A DNA stretch of 64,000 nucleotides from NCBI RefSeq assembly GCF_006715865.1, contig NZ_VFOA01000001.1, positions 1,984,001 through 2,048,000 of the forward strand, written 5' to 3'. Position numbers and translations under genes: made by a program. The stretch is from Cellulomonas sp. SLBN-39. Lineage in GTDB: Bacteria; Actinomycetota; Actinomycetes; Actinomycetales; Cellulomonadaceae. The stretch's first letter is position 1. Every line of letters begins with the position of its first letter. Below, one piece after another: positions 14,873 to 23,823 of the stretch. Under the pieces are notes generated by a model. That model was not told the DNA's origin, made no database searches, and was given only the letters and a program-made list of their open reading frames with translations.

Positions 14873-15424
14873 ATGGGCCTGCCGTACCCACCCACCGCCG
14901 CCGACGACGTGGTCGTCCTGGTCGGCAACCCGCGCCCCGGGTCGCGCACCGCGACCGCCGCGCTGCGCGTCGCCGAGGTGCTCGACCCCGGTGCGACGCC
15001 CGTCCTGGTGGACCTGGCCGCGTTCGGCCCGGCCGTGCTCGACCCGGACGACGCCGACGTCACGGCCGCCACGGCCCGCGTGGCCGCCGCGCGGCTGCTG
15101 GTCGTCGCCAGCCCCGTCTACAAGGGCGCCGCGACCGGGCTGCTCAAGGCGTTCCTCGACCGGTACGGGCCCGGCGGCCTGGCCGGCGTCGTCGCCCAGG
15201 CCGTGATGGTCGGGGCCAGCCCTGCGCACGGGCACGCCGTGGAGACGACGCTGCGCCCCGTGCTCGTCGAGCTCGGTGCCGTGTGCCCGGCCGCGGGCCT
15301 GTACCTGCAGGAGCAGCGGCTGCCCGCGTTGCGCACCGACGAGGACCCGGTGGTCGCCTGGGCCGACGCGCACGCGTGGCCCGTGCACGCCGCCCTCGCC
15401 GCCCCGGCCCTCGCGGCGCTGTAG
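14873..15424 (+). CDS. NAD(P)H-dependent FMN reductase (SsuE/MsuE-like)
   Basis: A 183-aa flavodoxin-fold protein. Residues about 12-20 are the phosphate-binding turn VLVGNPRPGSRTA, and residues about 85-95 read LLVVASPVYKGAAT, the FMN-binding loop of NADPH-dependent FMN reductases. A glycine-rich AQAVMVGASPAHGHA follows. Such enzymes supply FMNH2 to two-component monooxygenases such as SsuD, which suits the two LLM monooxygenases further along the cluster. ATG at 14873 has a good Shine-Dalgarno (AGGGAGGG). First gene of the nine-gene cluster. Confidence 0.82.
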   Translation: MGLPYPPTAADDVVVLVGNPRPGSRTATAALRVAEVLDPGATPVLVDLAAFGPAVLDPDDADVTAATARVAAARLLVVASPVYKGAATGLLKAFLDRYGPGGLAGVVAQAVMVGASPAHGHAVETTLRPVLVELGAVCPAAGLYLQEQRLPALRTDEDPVVAWADAHAWPVHAALAAPALAAL

Positions 15425-15512
15425 CGCCCATCTCTTCCGTCCGACCCCCGGTCACCGACCCCGACGTCGTGACCGCGACCCCGTGCACCCTCGTGCACCC
15501 CGGAGACCTCCC

Positions 15513-16040
15513 ATGACCCTGCTGCAGCCCGCGCCGGCCGTCCGCCGGACCACCACCCTCACCGAGCAGCCGCGTGCGTTCCGCGACGGCCTGTCCGCCA
15601 TGGTCACGTCCGTCTGCGTGATCACCACGGCCGTCGACGGCCACCGCCACGGCTTCACCGCCAACTCCGTCACGTCGGTGTCGATGGACCCGCCGCTGGT
15701 GCTGGTGTGCCTGGCCGACACCGCCGAGTGCCACGACGCGTTCTGGGCCACCGACTGCGTGGCCGTCAACGTGCTCGCCGACGACCAGGCCCACCTGTCG
15801 ACCGTGTTCGCCACCCGCGGCGCCGACAAGTTCGCCGCCGCGACGTTCCACGCCGGTGCCACCGGCGCCCCCGTGCTCGAGGGCGCGACCCTCACGCTCG
15901 AGGGGCGGGTGCACGAGCGCACCACCGCCGGCGACCACACGATGATCCTGGTCGAGGTCACCGCGGTGGCCCAGGGCGACCGCACCCCGCTGACCTACCA
16001 GGGCCGGCGGTTCCGCCGGCTGCTGCCCACCGAGGAGTGA
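15513..16040 (+). CDS. Flavin reductase family protein (RutF-like, DIM6/NTAB)
   Basis: A 175-aa flavin reductase-like domain. Characteristic blocks are FRDGLSAMVTSVCVITTAVD, HGFTANSVTSVSMDPPLVLV (split here by position) and a C-terminal MILVEVTAVAQG. RutF of the E. coli pyrimidine pathway has the same architecture and reduces flavin for RutA. A second flavin reductase next to the FMN reductase is unusual but fits two different monooxygenases in the cluster. ATG at 15513, with GGAGA upstream; the gene lies 88 bp after the FMN reductase and two bases before the ABC ATPase gene. Confidence 0.8.
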   Translation: MTLLQPAPAVRRTTTLTEQPRAFRDGLSAMVTSVCVITTAVDGHRHGFTANSVTSVSMDPPLVLVCLADTAECHDAFWATDCVAVNVLADDQAHLSTVFATRGADKFAAATFHAGATGAPVLEGATLTLEGRVHERTTAGDHTMILVEVTAVAQGDRTPLTYQGRRFRRLLPTEE

Positions 16041-16042
16041 GC

Positions 16043-16921
16043 ATGGCCGCCACCGCCCCGCTGCCCGAGCACGTCGTCACCGACCCCGACCACATCGTGG
16101 TCCGCGGCCTGCACAAGACGTACCCGGGCGCGCAGCAGCGTGTCCTCGACGACGTCGACCTCGTCGTCCCGCGCGGCACGTTCGTCTCCCTCATCGGCCC
16201 CAGCGGGTGCGGGAAGTCCACGCTGCTGCGGGCGGTGGCGGGCCTCGAGCCGTACGACGGCGGCGAGCTGAGCATCTTCGGCGCGACCCCGCAGGAGGCC
16301 TGCGGGTACAAGGCCGTGGGCCTGGTGCCGCAGACGCCCGCGCTGCTGCCGTGGCTGACCGTGGCGCGCAACGTCGAGCTGCCGGGCCGCGTCAACCGCG
16401 GGGCCGAGCGGCGCCGGGCCGCCCGGTACGGCATGGGCGGCCCGGCGCGCACCGAGGGCGGGGTGTCCACGGCGGAGCTGCTCGACCTGGTGGGCCTGGC
16501 CGACAAGGCCGACGCGCACCCCGGGCACCTGTCGGGCGGCATGCAGCAGCGCGTCGCGATCGCCCGGGCGTTCGGCCTCGAGCCGGACGTGCTGCTGATG
16601 GACGAGCCGTTCTCCGCGCTCGACGAGTTCACCCGTGAGGCGATGCGCCTGCACCTGCTGAGCCTGTGGCAGCGCATGCAGACCACGGTCCTGTTCGTCA
16701 CGCACTCGGTGCGCGAGGCCGTGACGCTGTCCGACCAGGTCGTGGTCATGTCCGCCCGGCCGGGGCGCATCCACGAGGTGATCGACGTCGACCTGCCCCG
16801 CCCGCGCGACCGCGACGTGCTCGCCGACGCGCACCTGCACGAGGTCGAGGACCGCGTGCGCGACTCCCTGCAGGACGCCTGGGAGCACGGCGCCAAGCCC
16901 GCGGACCTGGTGCCCGCATGA
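16043..16921 (+). CDS. ABC transporter ATP-binding protein, SsuB/TauB-like
   Basis: A 292-aa ATPase: Walker A GPSGCGKST (52-60), Q-loop region VGLVPQTPALLPWLTV, signature LSGGMQQRVAIARAF, Walker B VLLMDEPFSALDE and switch VLFVTHSVREA. The LPWLT and SVREAV features place it in the sulfonate/nitrate/taurine importer class. It carries an insert of about 25 residues between Q-loop and signature (RVNRGAERRRAARYG). Its stop overlaps the permease start (ATGA). It would power import of the cluster's substrate. Confidence 0.88.
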   Translation: MAATAPLPEHVVTDPDHIVVRGLHKTYPGAQQRVLDDVDLVVPRGTFVSLIGPSGCGKSTLLRAVAGLEPYDGGELSIFGATPQEACGYKAVGLVPQTPALLPWLTVARNVELPGRVNRGAERRRAARYGMGGPARTEGGVSTAELLDLVGLADKADAHPGHLSGGMQQRVAIARAFGLEPDVLLMDEPFSALDEFTREAMRLHLLSLWQRMQTTVLFVTHSVREAVTLSDQVVVMSARPGRIHEVIDVDLPRPRDRDVLADAHLHEVEDRVRDSLQDAWEHGAKPADLVPA

Positions 16922-17847
16922 CGCTCACCCCGGCCCGCCCCACGGGCGCCGAGCCCCGCACCCGCCCCGACCGACCGAGAAGAGGTGGCCAGATGGTCGT
17001 CGAGACCGCCGCCCCCGGACCGCTGCTCGTGCGCGGCACGCCCGCACCCGCCCGGGTCGCCGTGCCGCGCCGCCTGCCCGCCGCCGTCCGCCCCGCCGTC
17101 TGGCTGCCGACCCTCGTGGCCGTCGCCGTCGTCGGTGCCGCGTGGCAGCTCGTCGCCGCCGGCAACCCGTACGTGCTGCCGGACCTGCGCGAGGTCGGCA
17201 CCGCGCTCGTCGACGACCCGCTGCTGTTCGTCACCAACGCGTGGGCGACGCTGCAGATCGCGCTGCTCGGCCTGCTCTACGGGTTCGTCGCCGCGTTCGT
17301 GCTGGCCGTGCTGGTCAGCGAGTCCGCGCTGCTGCGCCGGGCGATCATGCCGCTGGCGAGCGTGCTCAACGTGACGCCGGTCGTCGCGCTCGCCCCCGGG
17401 CTGGTCGTCGCGTTCGGGTTCGGGCTGGCGCCGAAGATCATCGTCACCGCGATCATCACGTTCTTCCCCGTGCTGGCGAACGTCAGCACCGGGCTGCGGT
17501 CCGTGCCGCTGCCCGTGCTCGACGTGTTCCGCACCCTGCGGGCGTCGCGCCTGGAGGTGCTGGCCCGCCTGCGGGTGCCCAGCGCCATGCCGTACACGCT
17601 CGCCGCACTGCGGGTCACGCTGCCGCTGTCCGTGGTGGGCGCCGTCGTCGCGGAGTTCGTCGCCGCCGGCTCGTCGTCGGGCCTCGGCACGATGATCAAG
17701 ACGTCCGCCGCGAACTCCCAGCTGCCGCAGATGTACGCGGCCGTGACCTGCCTGGCCCTGCTCGGGGTGCTGATGCTCGCGGTGATCGCGCTGCTCGAGC
17801 GGCGCCTGCTGTTCTGGCACGAGTCCCAGCAGCGCCCCCGCACCTGA
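16918..17847 (+). CDS. ABC transporter permease, SsuC/TauC-like
   Basis: A 309-aa membrane protein with about six transmembrane segments and the EAA loop (FRTLRASRLEVLARLRVPSA) of BPD-type importers. The N-terminal about 40 residues are polar. ATG at 16918 overlaps the ATPase stop; ATG at 16993, preceded by an AGAAGAGG-like sequence, is an alternative that would drop 25 residues. It is 114 bp before the lipoprotein binding protein. Substrate range cannot be read from sequence; this family moves sulfonates, nitrate, or pyrimidine-like compounds. Confidence 0.85.
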   Translation: MTLTPARPTGAEPRTRPDRPRRGGQMVVETAAPGPLLVRGTPAPARVAVPRRLPAAVRPAVWLPTLVAVAVVGAAWQLVAAGNPYVLPDLREVGTALVDDPLLFVTNAWATLQIALLGLLYGFVAAFVLAVLVSESALLRRAIMPLASVLNVTPVVALAPGLVVAFGFGLAPKIIVTAIITFFPVLANVSTGLRSVPLPVLDVFRTLRASRLEVLARLRVPSAMPYTLAALRVTLPLSVVGAVVAEFVAAGSSSGLGTMIKTSAANSQLPQMYAAVTCLALLGVLMLAVIALLERRLLFWHESQQRPRT

Positions 17848-17961
17848 CACCACCGCCGCTCCCCGCCCCACCCACCGTCGGCCCGTCCGACCGCTGCCGC
17901 CTGCCCGCACGCCCACGCCGCACCCCGTCCGCTCCCTCCTCCCCGCACCCCTGGAGCCGTC

Positions 17962-19125
17962 ATGCACCCCAGCACCGCCACCGCCCCGACCCGCACCGCC
18001 CCGACCCGCACGGCACCCGTGGGACGGGCCGGCCGCCGCGCCGCCCGCCGCGTCGGCCCCGTCGCCGCCGGCCTGGCCGCCGTCCTCGCGCTCGCCGCCT
18101 GCTCGTCCGCCGAGGCCGAGACCGAGGAGACCGCCGCCGCGGGCGCCAGCGAGATCTCCGCCGAGCGGTGCGCCGCCAACGAGGCCGCCGGCACGATCAC
18201 CTACATCACCGGGTACCAGTACCAGTCGTCGGCGGGCATCCTCGAGGCCGTCGCCGCCGACGCCCTCGGCTACTTCGACGCCCTGTGCCTCGACGTCGAG
18301 ATCCAGCCCGGCTCCGGCGACACCGCCGCCAACGCCCAGCTCGTCGCCGCCGGCACCGCGCAGGTCACGTCGCTGGGCAACGAGGCCGAGGTGCTCAAGG
18401 CCGTCGCCGGCGGCGTCGACATCACCGGCGTCCTCACCTGGGCGCACGTGCCGATCGCGACCCTCATGACCGGCCCGGAGATCACCGACCTCACGCAGCT
18501 CGAGGGCCAGACCCTCGGCCACAAGGGCTCCCTGCCGGCCCCGCTGCGCGCGATGCTCGTCGCCGAGGGCGTCGACGTCGACGCGATCGAGCTCGTCGAG
18601 GTCGGCTACGACCCCAGCGTCCTGCCGCGCGGGCAGGTCCAGGCCCTCACCGGCTACAAGTCCAACGAGCCCCTGACGCTCGAGGCCATGGGCGAGGACG
18701 TCACCGTGTGGAACCCGGAGGACGTCGACGTCGTCGGCTCCTTCGGCGCCCTCGCCGTGAACCCGGCCTTCGCCGCCGAGCACCCGCAGGCCGTCACCGA
18801 CTACCTGCGGGCCGTGATCCACGCGTTCGACCACTGCGTGGAGAACGGCGAGGAGTGCGTCGGCTATGCCGCCGAGCTCGCCGAGTCCGGGTACGACGCC
18901 GAGCACAACGCGAAGATCTGGGCCACCGAGGCCGAGCTCGCCCTGTCGTCCACCCCCGACGGCGAGCCGCTCGGGTACCTCGACGCGGCCGCGACGGAGG
19001 CCGAGGCGCAGACCCTCGTCGACTCCGGCGAGCTGGGCGACGTGCCCGCCGTCGAGGACGCCTTCGACGCCTCGTTCCTCGAGGCGGTCTACGACGGCAC
19101 CGAGCTGGTGTGGCCCGGCGAGTGA
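17962..19125 (+). CDS. ABC transporter substrate-binding lipoprotein, NMT1/SsuA-like
   Basis: A 387-aa lipoprotein with a long signal and lipobox LAAC (Cys 47). The mature part starts with GTITYITGYQYQSSAGILEA and has the blocks ADALGYFDALCLDVEIQPG, NAQLVAAGTAQVTSLGNEAE and LTQLEGQTLGHKG, the pattern of NMT1/THI5-like and SsuA-type periplasmic binding folds. Relatives bind pyrimidine precursors, sulfonates or riboflavin-type rings. It captures the substrate outside the membrane for the ATPase/permease upstream. A Tyr/Gln-rich YQYQSS near the start of the first lobe may line the site (inference). Confidence 0.85.
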   Translation: MHPSTATAPTRTAPTRTAPVGRAGRRAARRVGPVAAGLAAVLALAACSSAEAETEETAAAGASEISAERCAANEAAGTITYITGYQYQSSAGILEAVAADALGYFDALCLDVEIQPGSGDTAANAQLVAAGTAQVTSLGNEAEVLKAVAGGVDITGVLTWAHVPIATLMTGPEITDLTQLEGQTLGHKGSLPAPLRAMLVAEGVDVDAIELVEVGYDPSVLPRGQVQALTGYKSNEPLTLEAMGEDVTVWNPEDVDVVGSFGALAVNPAFAAEHPQAVTDYLRAVIHAFDHCVENGEECVGYAAELAESGYDAEHNAKIWATEAELALSSTPDGEPLGYLDAAATEAEAQTLVDSGELGDVPAVEDAFDASFLEAVYDGTELVWPGE

Positions 19126-19170
19126 CGCCCCGCCCCGCCCGCACCCGCCCCACGACCCCGAGGTGACCCC

Positions 19171-20280
19171 ATGACGCAGACCACGACCGCACCCACCACC
19201 GCACCCGCGACCACCGCAGCCACCGAGTACGGCATCTTCCTGCCCATCGGCAACGGCGGCTGGATCATGTCCGAGACCGCGCCCCACCCGCAGGCCACGT
19301 ACGACTACAACAGGACCGCCGCGGTGCTCGCCGAGGCCCACGGCTTCGACTTCGTGATGTCGATGGGCAAGTTCCGCGGCTACGGCGGCAGCACCGACCA
19401 CTGGGGCCGCACCCTGGAGTCGATCACCATGATGTCGGGCCTCGCCGAGGCCACCGAGCGCGTGAAGATCTGGGCGACGATCCACACCAACCTGTTCAAC
19501 CCCGCCGTCGCGGCGAAGATGTACACGACCCTGCAGGACATCAGCGGCGGCCGGGCCGGCATGAACATCGTCGTCGGGGCCTACGCCGACGAGTTCGCGC
19601 AGATGGGGGAGTGGGACACCGCCCGCGACCACGCCGCCCGCTACCGGTACACCGAGGAGTGGGTCACCGCCCTCGAGCGGCTGTGGACCGAGGACTCCGT
19701 GACGATGGACGGCGAGTTCGTCCACCTCACCGACTGCCAGTCCCGCCCCCACCCGGCCGTGCGGCCCACCCTCATCTCCGCCGGTCGCTCGCCCGCCGGC
19801 CTGGACCTGCAGGCCCGGCACTGCGACGGGTCGTTCCTCACCGCCGACGACCTGCCCGGCCTGCGCGCCGCGTCCGACGACGTCAAGGCCCGGGCCGCCG
19901 CGCTGGGCCGCAGCATCAAGACGTACTCGATGCTCACGGTCGTGCTCGACGAGACCGACGCCAAGGCCCAGGCCCGCCGCAAGGAGTACGGGCGCGGCGC
20001 CGACGTCGAGGCCATCGTCAACATGAAGACGTCCTGGGGCCTGCCCCTCGACCGCGCCCTGTCCATGACGGCCGAGAACCCCGAGGACGAGGCCTTCCAG
20101 ACCGCGGTCGTCGACGGCTCGCCCGAGACCGTCACCGAGCGCATCACCGAGCTCGTCGAGGAGACCGGCGTCGACGGCCTCATGGTGATCTTCCCCGACT
20201 ACCACGCCGACCTGCCCGTCTTCGGCGAGGCCGTCATGCCCGCCCTGCGGGCCCGCGCCGGTGCGGCGGTGGGCGCATGA
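19171..20280 (+). CDS. RutA-like LLM-class flavin-dependent monooxygenase (pyrimidine oxygenase type)
   Basis: A 369-aa luciferase-like monooxygenase. It matches RutA over several blocks: GIFLPIGNGGWIMSETAP, EAHGFDFVMSMGKFRGYGG, MYTTLQDISGGRAGMNIVVG and ADEFAQMGEWD. RutA opens the uracil or thymine ring using FMN and O2, so a pyrimidine or related ring is the likely substrate. Deviations from RutA (for example GAYADEF for the GWQKPEY region) leave room for another substrate. The stop overlaps the next start (ATGA) and the RutB-like gene follows, as in rut operons. Confidence 0.82.
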   Translation: MTQTTTAPTTAPATTAATEYGIFLPIGNGGWIMSETAPHPQATYDYNRTAAVLAEAHGFDFVMSMGKFRGYGGSTDHWGRTLESITMMSGLAEATERVKIWATIHTNLFNPAVAAKMYTTLQDISGGRAGMNIVVGAYADEFAQMGEWDTARDHAARYRYTEEWVTALERLWTEDSVTMDGEFVHLTDCQSRPHPAVRPTLISAGRSPAGLDLQARHCDGSFLTADDLPGLRAASDDVKARAAALGRSIKTYSMLTVVLDETDAKAQARRKEYGRGADVEAIVNMKTSWGLPLDRALSMTAENPEDEAFQTAVVDGSPETVTERITELVEETGVDGLMVIFPDYHADLPVFGEAVMPALRARAGAAVGA

Positions 20281-20960
20281 GCACCGACCTCGTCCTCCTC
20301 GACGGCAGCGTCCGCCCCCTGCCCGGTCCGCTGGCCGAGGGCGCGCTCGTCGTGATCGACGTCCAGCGGTCGTTCGCCGACCCCGCCCACCTGCCCTGGC
20401 TGGACGCCGCCGCGCTCGGGACCGTCGCCGCGGCCGTCGCCGCCACCGCGCACCTCGTCGACGTCGCCCGCGAGCACGGCGTGCCCGTCGTCTGGGTCGC
20501 CCTCGAGCAGGACCCCGCCGCGCCCTGGAGCACGTCGCTGTGGCTGCGCGGCGTCCCCGCCGACGCCCCCTGGCCCGGAGCCGACGAGCCCTGCGTCGCC
20601 GGCACCGCCGGCGCCCGGTGGTACGGCGTCGAGCCCGCCCCCGACGAGACCGTCGTCCGCAAGACCCGGTACTCCGGCTTCGTCGGCACCACCCTGGAGG
20701 ACGAGCTGCGCGCCGCCGGCACCACCTGGTTCGTCGCCGCCGGGCTGACCACTGAGTGCTGCGTCGGCACCACCGTCTGGGACGGGTTCCAGCGCGGCTT
20801 CCGCACCGTCGTCGCGTCCGACGCCACCGCCGCCTACGACGCGGCCGTGCACACCACGACCCTGCGCGCGCTCGCCGAGAGCGCCGCCCTCGTGGCGACG
20901 ACCGACGCGCTCGCGGACGCGTTCACCGCGGCGCGCCGGGCCGAGGCGGTGCCGGCATGA
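20277..20960 (+). CDS. Isochorismatase-family cysteine hydrolase (RutB-like)
   Basis: A 227-aa protein of the isochorismatase fold. Catalytic triad candidates are Asp28 in LVVIDVQRSF, Lys129 in VVRKTRYSGF and Cys162 in GLTTECCVGTT. RutB, of this family, hydrolyses the ureidoacrylate peracid made by RutA, and it also includes N-carbamoyl hydrolases. Adjacent to the RutA-like gene with a four-base overlap, it probably cleaves the ring-opened product and releases ammonia or carbamate. An in-frame overlap at its end couples it to the next monooxygenase. Confidence 0.82.
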   Translation: MSTDLVLLDGSVRPLPGPLAEGALVVIDVQRSFADPAHLPWLDAAALGTVAAAVAATAHLVDVAREHGVPVVWVALEQDPAAPWSTSLWLRGVPADAPWPGADEPCVAGTAGARWYGVEPAPDETVVRKTRYSGFVGTTLEDELRAAGTTWFVAAGLTTECCVGTTVWDGFQRGFRTVVASDATAAYDAAVHTTTLRALAESAALVATTDALADAFTAARRAEAVPA

Positions 20961-22297
20961 GCGGGCAGATGCGGATCGCGTTCGACCTGTCGTTCACGCA
21001 CACCGAGGGCCGCTGGGCCGCCCCCGGCTCGTGGGTCGGCGCCGACTACCCCGACCTCGGCGCCTTCGTCGAGCTCGCCCTGGCCGCCGAGCGCGGCGGC
21101 GTCGACATGCTGTTCTTCGGCGACGGCGTCGGCGTGCCCGACACCTGGCAGGGCTCCATGGACGCCGCGATCGAGTACGGCATCCAGTGGCCCCGGCAGG
21201 ACATGAGCCCGTTCATCGCCGCGATGGCGCAGGCCACCCGGCACATCGGCTTCGGGCTGACCTACTCCTCGACGTACATGCACCCGTTCTACGTGGCGCG
21301 GCTGCTCAACTCCCTCGACCACGTCACCGGCGGGCGCGTCGCGTTCAACGTCGTCGCGTCCGGCCGTGTCACCGACGCCGCCAACTACGGCCTCGACGGG
21401 CTGCCCGACCACGACGGCCGGTACGCGCGCATGGAGGAGTTCGTCGAGGTCTGCCAGGCCCTGTGGGACTCCGTCGAGCCCGACGCGATCGTCCGCGACC
21501 GCGTCACCGGCCGGTTCGCCGACCCCGCCAAGGTGCACCGCGTCGACCACGACGGGACCTACTTCAAGGTCGCCGGCCCCCTGCCGTCGGTGCCCAGCCC
21601 GCAGGGGCGGCCCGTGCTCGTGCAGGCCGGCGCCTCCCCGCGCGGGATCGCCGCGTCCGCGGCCTTCGCCGACGTCGTCTTCGGCATGGGCGGGCACCTG
21701 CCCTCCCAGGTCTCGCACCGCGAGCGCCTGGACGCGGCGCTCGTCGCCGCCGGCCGCGACCCCGCCGACGTCGGCATCCTGTGGGCGATCCAGGCGATCG
21801 TCGCCGAGTCCGAGGACGAGGCGAAGTCCCGCAAGGACCGCATGGCGCAGATGCTGCCGCTCGACGCCGTCGGGGCGTACCTGTCGTACAACTCCGGGTT
21901 CGACTTCTCGACGCTGCCGTCGTCGTTCGCGCTCGCCGAGGTCGCCGACGCGATCGCGGCCGCGCAGGCCACGCAGGCGGGGTTCGTGCAGCGGCTCATC
22001 GCCCTGCGCGGCGACGACGCGACGATGACCCGCGACGAGTTCTTCGACGAGGGCTGGCGCTGGGCCACCGGGTACGAGCAGACCGTCGCCGGCACGCCCG
22101 GCCAGGTCGCCGACGACCTCGAGGCGCAGTTCGAGGCCACGGGGCGGCGCGGCGGGTTCATGATCTGCAACCCGTCGACCATGCCGGGCTCGCTGCACGA
22201 CGTGGTCGGGCTGCTCATGCCCGAGCTGCGCCGCCGGGGGCTGGTGCGCGACGGGTACGCGGGCGCGACCCTGCGCGAGAACCTGCTCGGGCGGTGA
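20957..22297 (+). CDS. LLM-class monooxygenase, NtaA/SnaA/DszA family
   Basis: A 446-aa flavin-dependent monooxygenase of the NtaA/SnaA/SoxA (DszA) type. Diagnostic blocks are the N-terminal MRIAFDLSFTHTEGRWAAPG, ARLLNSLDHVTGGRVAFNVV, a GRYARMEEFVEVCQALWDS helix and QGRPVLVQAGASPRGIAASA. Members use reduced FMN to oxidise nitrilotriacetate, sulfones, alkanesulfonates or antibiotic precursors. This one is only a distant match to the RutA-like enzyme next to it, so the cluster has two oxygenation steps or two substrates. Start overlaps the hydrolase stop; stop overlaps the MFS start (GTGA). Confidence 0.85.
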   Translation: MSGQMRIAFDLSFTHTEGRWAAPGSWVGADYPDLGAFVELALAAERGGVDMLFFGDGVGVPDTWQGSMDAAIEYGIQWPRQDMSPFIAAMAQATRHIGFGLTYSSTYMHPFYVARLLNSLDHVTGGRVAFNVVASGRVTDAANYGLDGLPDHDGRYARMEEFVEVCQALWDSVEPDAIVRDRVTGRFADPAKVHRVDHDGTYFKVAGPLPSVPSPQGRPVLVQAGASPRGIAASAAFADVVFGMGGHLPSQVSHRERLDAALVAAGRDPADVGILWAIQAIVAESEDEAKSRKDRMAQMLPLDAVGAYLSYNSGFDFSTLPSSFALAEVADAIAAAQATQAGFVQRLIALRGDDATMTRDEFFDEGWRWATGYEQTVAGTPGQVADDLEAQFEATGRRGGFMICNPSTMPGSLHDVVGLLMPELRRRGLVRDGYAGATLRENLLGR

Positions 22298-23565
22298 CGA
22301 CGGCCGCCCCGGACCGGGTGGCGGGTGCGCCCTCCCGCACCCGTCACCTGCCGCCGTGGATGCGCGAGCAGGTCGTCCTCGTGTGCTGCCTCGTGGCGAC
22401 CGCCCAGGTCACGTGGGGTGCGCTGGTGCCGGCCCTGCCGGAGGTCGGTGCCGCGTACGGGCTGAGCGCGTCGCTGCTGGGGGTCGTCGTGGCGGCGTTC
22501 GGCGTCGGCCGGCTGCTGACGAACGTGCCCGCGGGCCTGCTGGCCGACCGGGTCGGGGCGCGCGCCCTGCTGCTCGGCGGCGGGGCCGGGCTGGTGGTCG
22601 TGACCGCCGCCACCGCCCTCGCCGACGACCTCGCGTCGCTGCTCGTGCTGCGGGTGCTCGCCGGTGCGCTCGGCGGCACGGTCGTCACCGTCGGCCTGGC
22701 CCTGCTCGCGGCCCGGGCGCCCGGCGACGCCCGCGGGCGGGTGATGGCGACCGCGCAGGCCGCGCAGCTGACCGGTGCGGCCGTCGGGCCCGTGCTCGGC
22801 AGCGCGGCCCTGGGCGTGGGCGGGGTGCCCGGCGTCTTCGTGGCCGCGGCACTGCCCGTGCTGGTCTGCACCGTCGTCGTGGTCGTGCGGCACGACCGGG
22901 CCTTCTGGGGGCGCGTGCAGCGGACGGTCCCGGTGCCGGGCGGCGTCGGAACCGGCACCGGTGCGGGGGTGGCCCGGTCCGCGCTCAGCCGTGCGGCGCT
23001 CGCCGCCGTCGTGGGGGCGAACGTCGCGGGCGCCGCGGTGTTCGTCGCACGGTTCGGCGGGGAGCAGACGCTCGCGCCGCTGCTCGCGCGCGACGCCGGG
23101 CTCGACGCCCGCGGCCTCGGGGTCGCGATGGCCGTCGTCACGATCGTCTCGCTCGCCCTGACGCCGCTGGTCGCCCGGGCCCTCGACGCGGGCTGGCGGC
23201 GGCGGGTGCTCGTGCCGGCCGCGCTGGTCGGTGCCGCCGCGATGGTGGCGTACCCGCTGGTCGGCTCCCCGGCCGCGTTCGCCGCGCTCGTCGTCGTCGC
23301 CGGCACCTGCGTGAGCACCGCCGGCATCGTGCCCGGGGTGGTGCTGGCCGAGCGCGTCGCGCCCGAGCGGCAGGGACGCGCGACGGGCGTGTTCCGCACC
23401 GTCGGCGACGCCGGGGCGGTGGTCGGCCCGCTGGGGCTGGGTGCGCTGCTCGACCACGCCGGCCCCACGGTCGCCGCCGTCGCCCTGGCCGCCGTCGTCG
23501 TCGCGGCCACGGCGGCGACGGCCCTCCTGGTCCGCCCCGTGGTCCGGCGCTCCCCGCTCGGGTGA
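22294..23565 (+). CDS. MFS transporter
   Basis: A 423-aa membrane protein with about 12 hydrophobic segments. The loop between the second and third segments carries GRLLTNVPAGLLADRVGARA, the MFS signature (GxLaDRxGrR type), and a central loop contains GRVQRTVPVPGG. GTG at 22294 overlaps the monooxygenase stop by four bases, so it belongs to the operon. Either a second uptake route or an efflux carrier for a product of the pathway would fit; I cannot distinguish. It is the last gene before ffs. Confidence 0.85.
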   Translation: MTTAAPDRVAGAPSRTRHLPPWMREQVVLVCCLVATAQVTWGALVPALPEVGAAYGLSASLLGVVVAAFGVGRLLTNVPAGLLADRVGARALLLGGGAGLVVVTAATALADDLASLLVLRVLAGALGGTVVTVGLALLAARAPGDARGRVMATAQAAQLTGAAVGPVLGSAALGVGGVPGVFVAAALPVLVCTVVVVVRHDRAFWGRVQRTVPVPGGVGTGTGAGVARSALSRAALAAVVGANVAGAAVFVARFGGEQTLAPLLARDAGLDARGLGVAMAVVTIVSLALTPLVARALDAGWRRRVLVPAALVGAAAMVAYPLVGSPAAFAALVVVAGTCVSTAGIVPGVVLAERVAPERQGRATGVFRTVGDAGAVVGPLGLGALLDHAGPTVAAVALAAVVVAATAATALLVRPVVRRSPLG

Positions 23566-23599
23566 CCCGGCACGGCTCTCGCCTGGGTTAAGGTGGTGC

Positions 23600-23690
23600 C
23601 AGACCCCTCGTGCGGCGTCATCTCGCTGAACTCCCCCAGGGCCGGAAGGCAGCAAGGGCAGGCGAGCTCTGGCGGGTGTGCGGGGGGTCC
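23600..23690 (+). ncRNA. ffs: Signal recognition particle RNA (small bacterial 4.5S type)
   Basis: The hairpin tip CCAGGGCCGGAAGGCAGCAA (near 23636-23655) is the conserved SRP domain IV with the GGAA-type tetraloop and asymmetric loop recognised by Ffh. The ends GACCCCTCG and GGGGGGTC pair and set the limits. The location just upstream of dnaX is usual in actinobacteria. Boundaries are good to a few bases. Confidence 0.92.
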
Positions 23691-23823
23691 TTGCTTGCCC
23701 GGAGCCCGTCGTCGCGGCCCGCGGCGCCGGATCGGGCGCAGAGTGTGAGCGTCGTGTGAGAGCCGGGCGGCAGAACGGTGCTCCGGCGGACGAACCGGAC
23801 ACACGTGCGTAGCCTTTCGGCGC

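Noticed and set aside
15958..20205. A 1415-codon open frame on the minus strand across the importer and monooxygenase genes
   Set aside because: It runs antisense to genes with clear domains (ABC ATPase, permease, RutA-like), has no recognisable motif and a composition typical of high-GC shadow frames.
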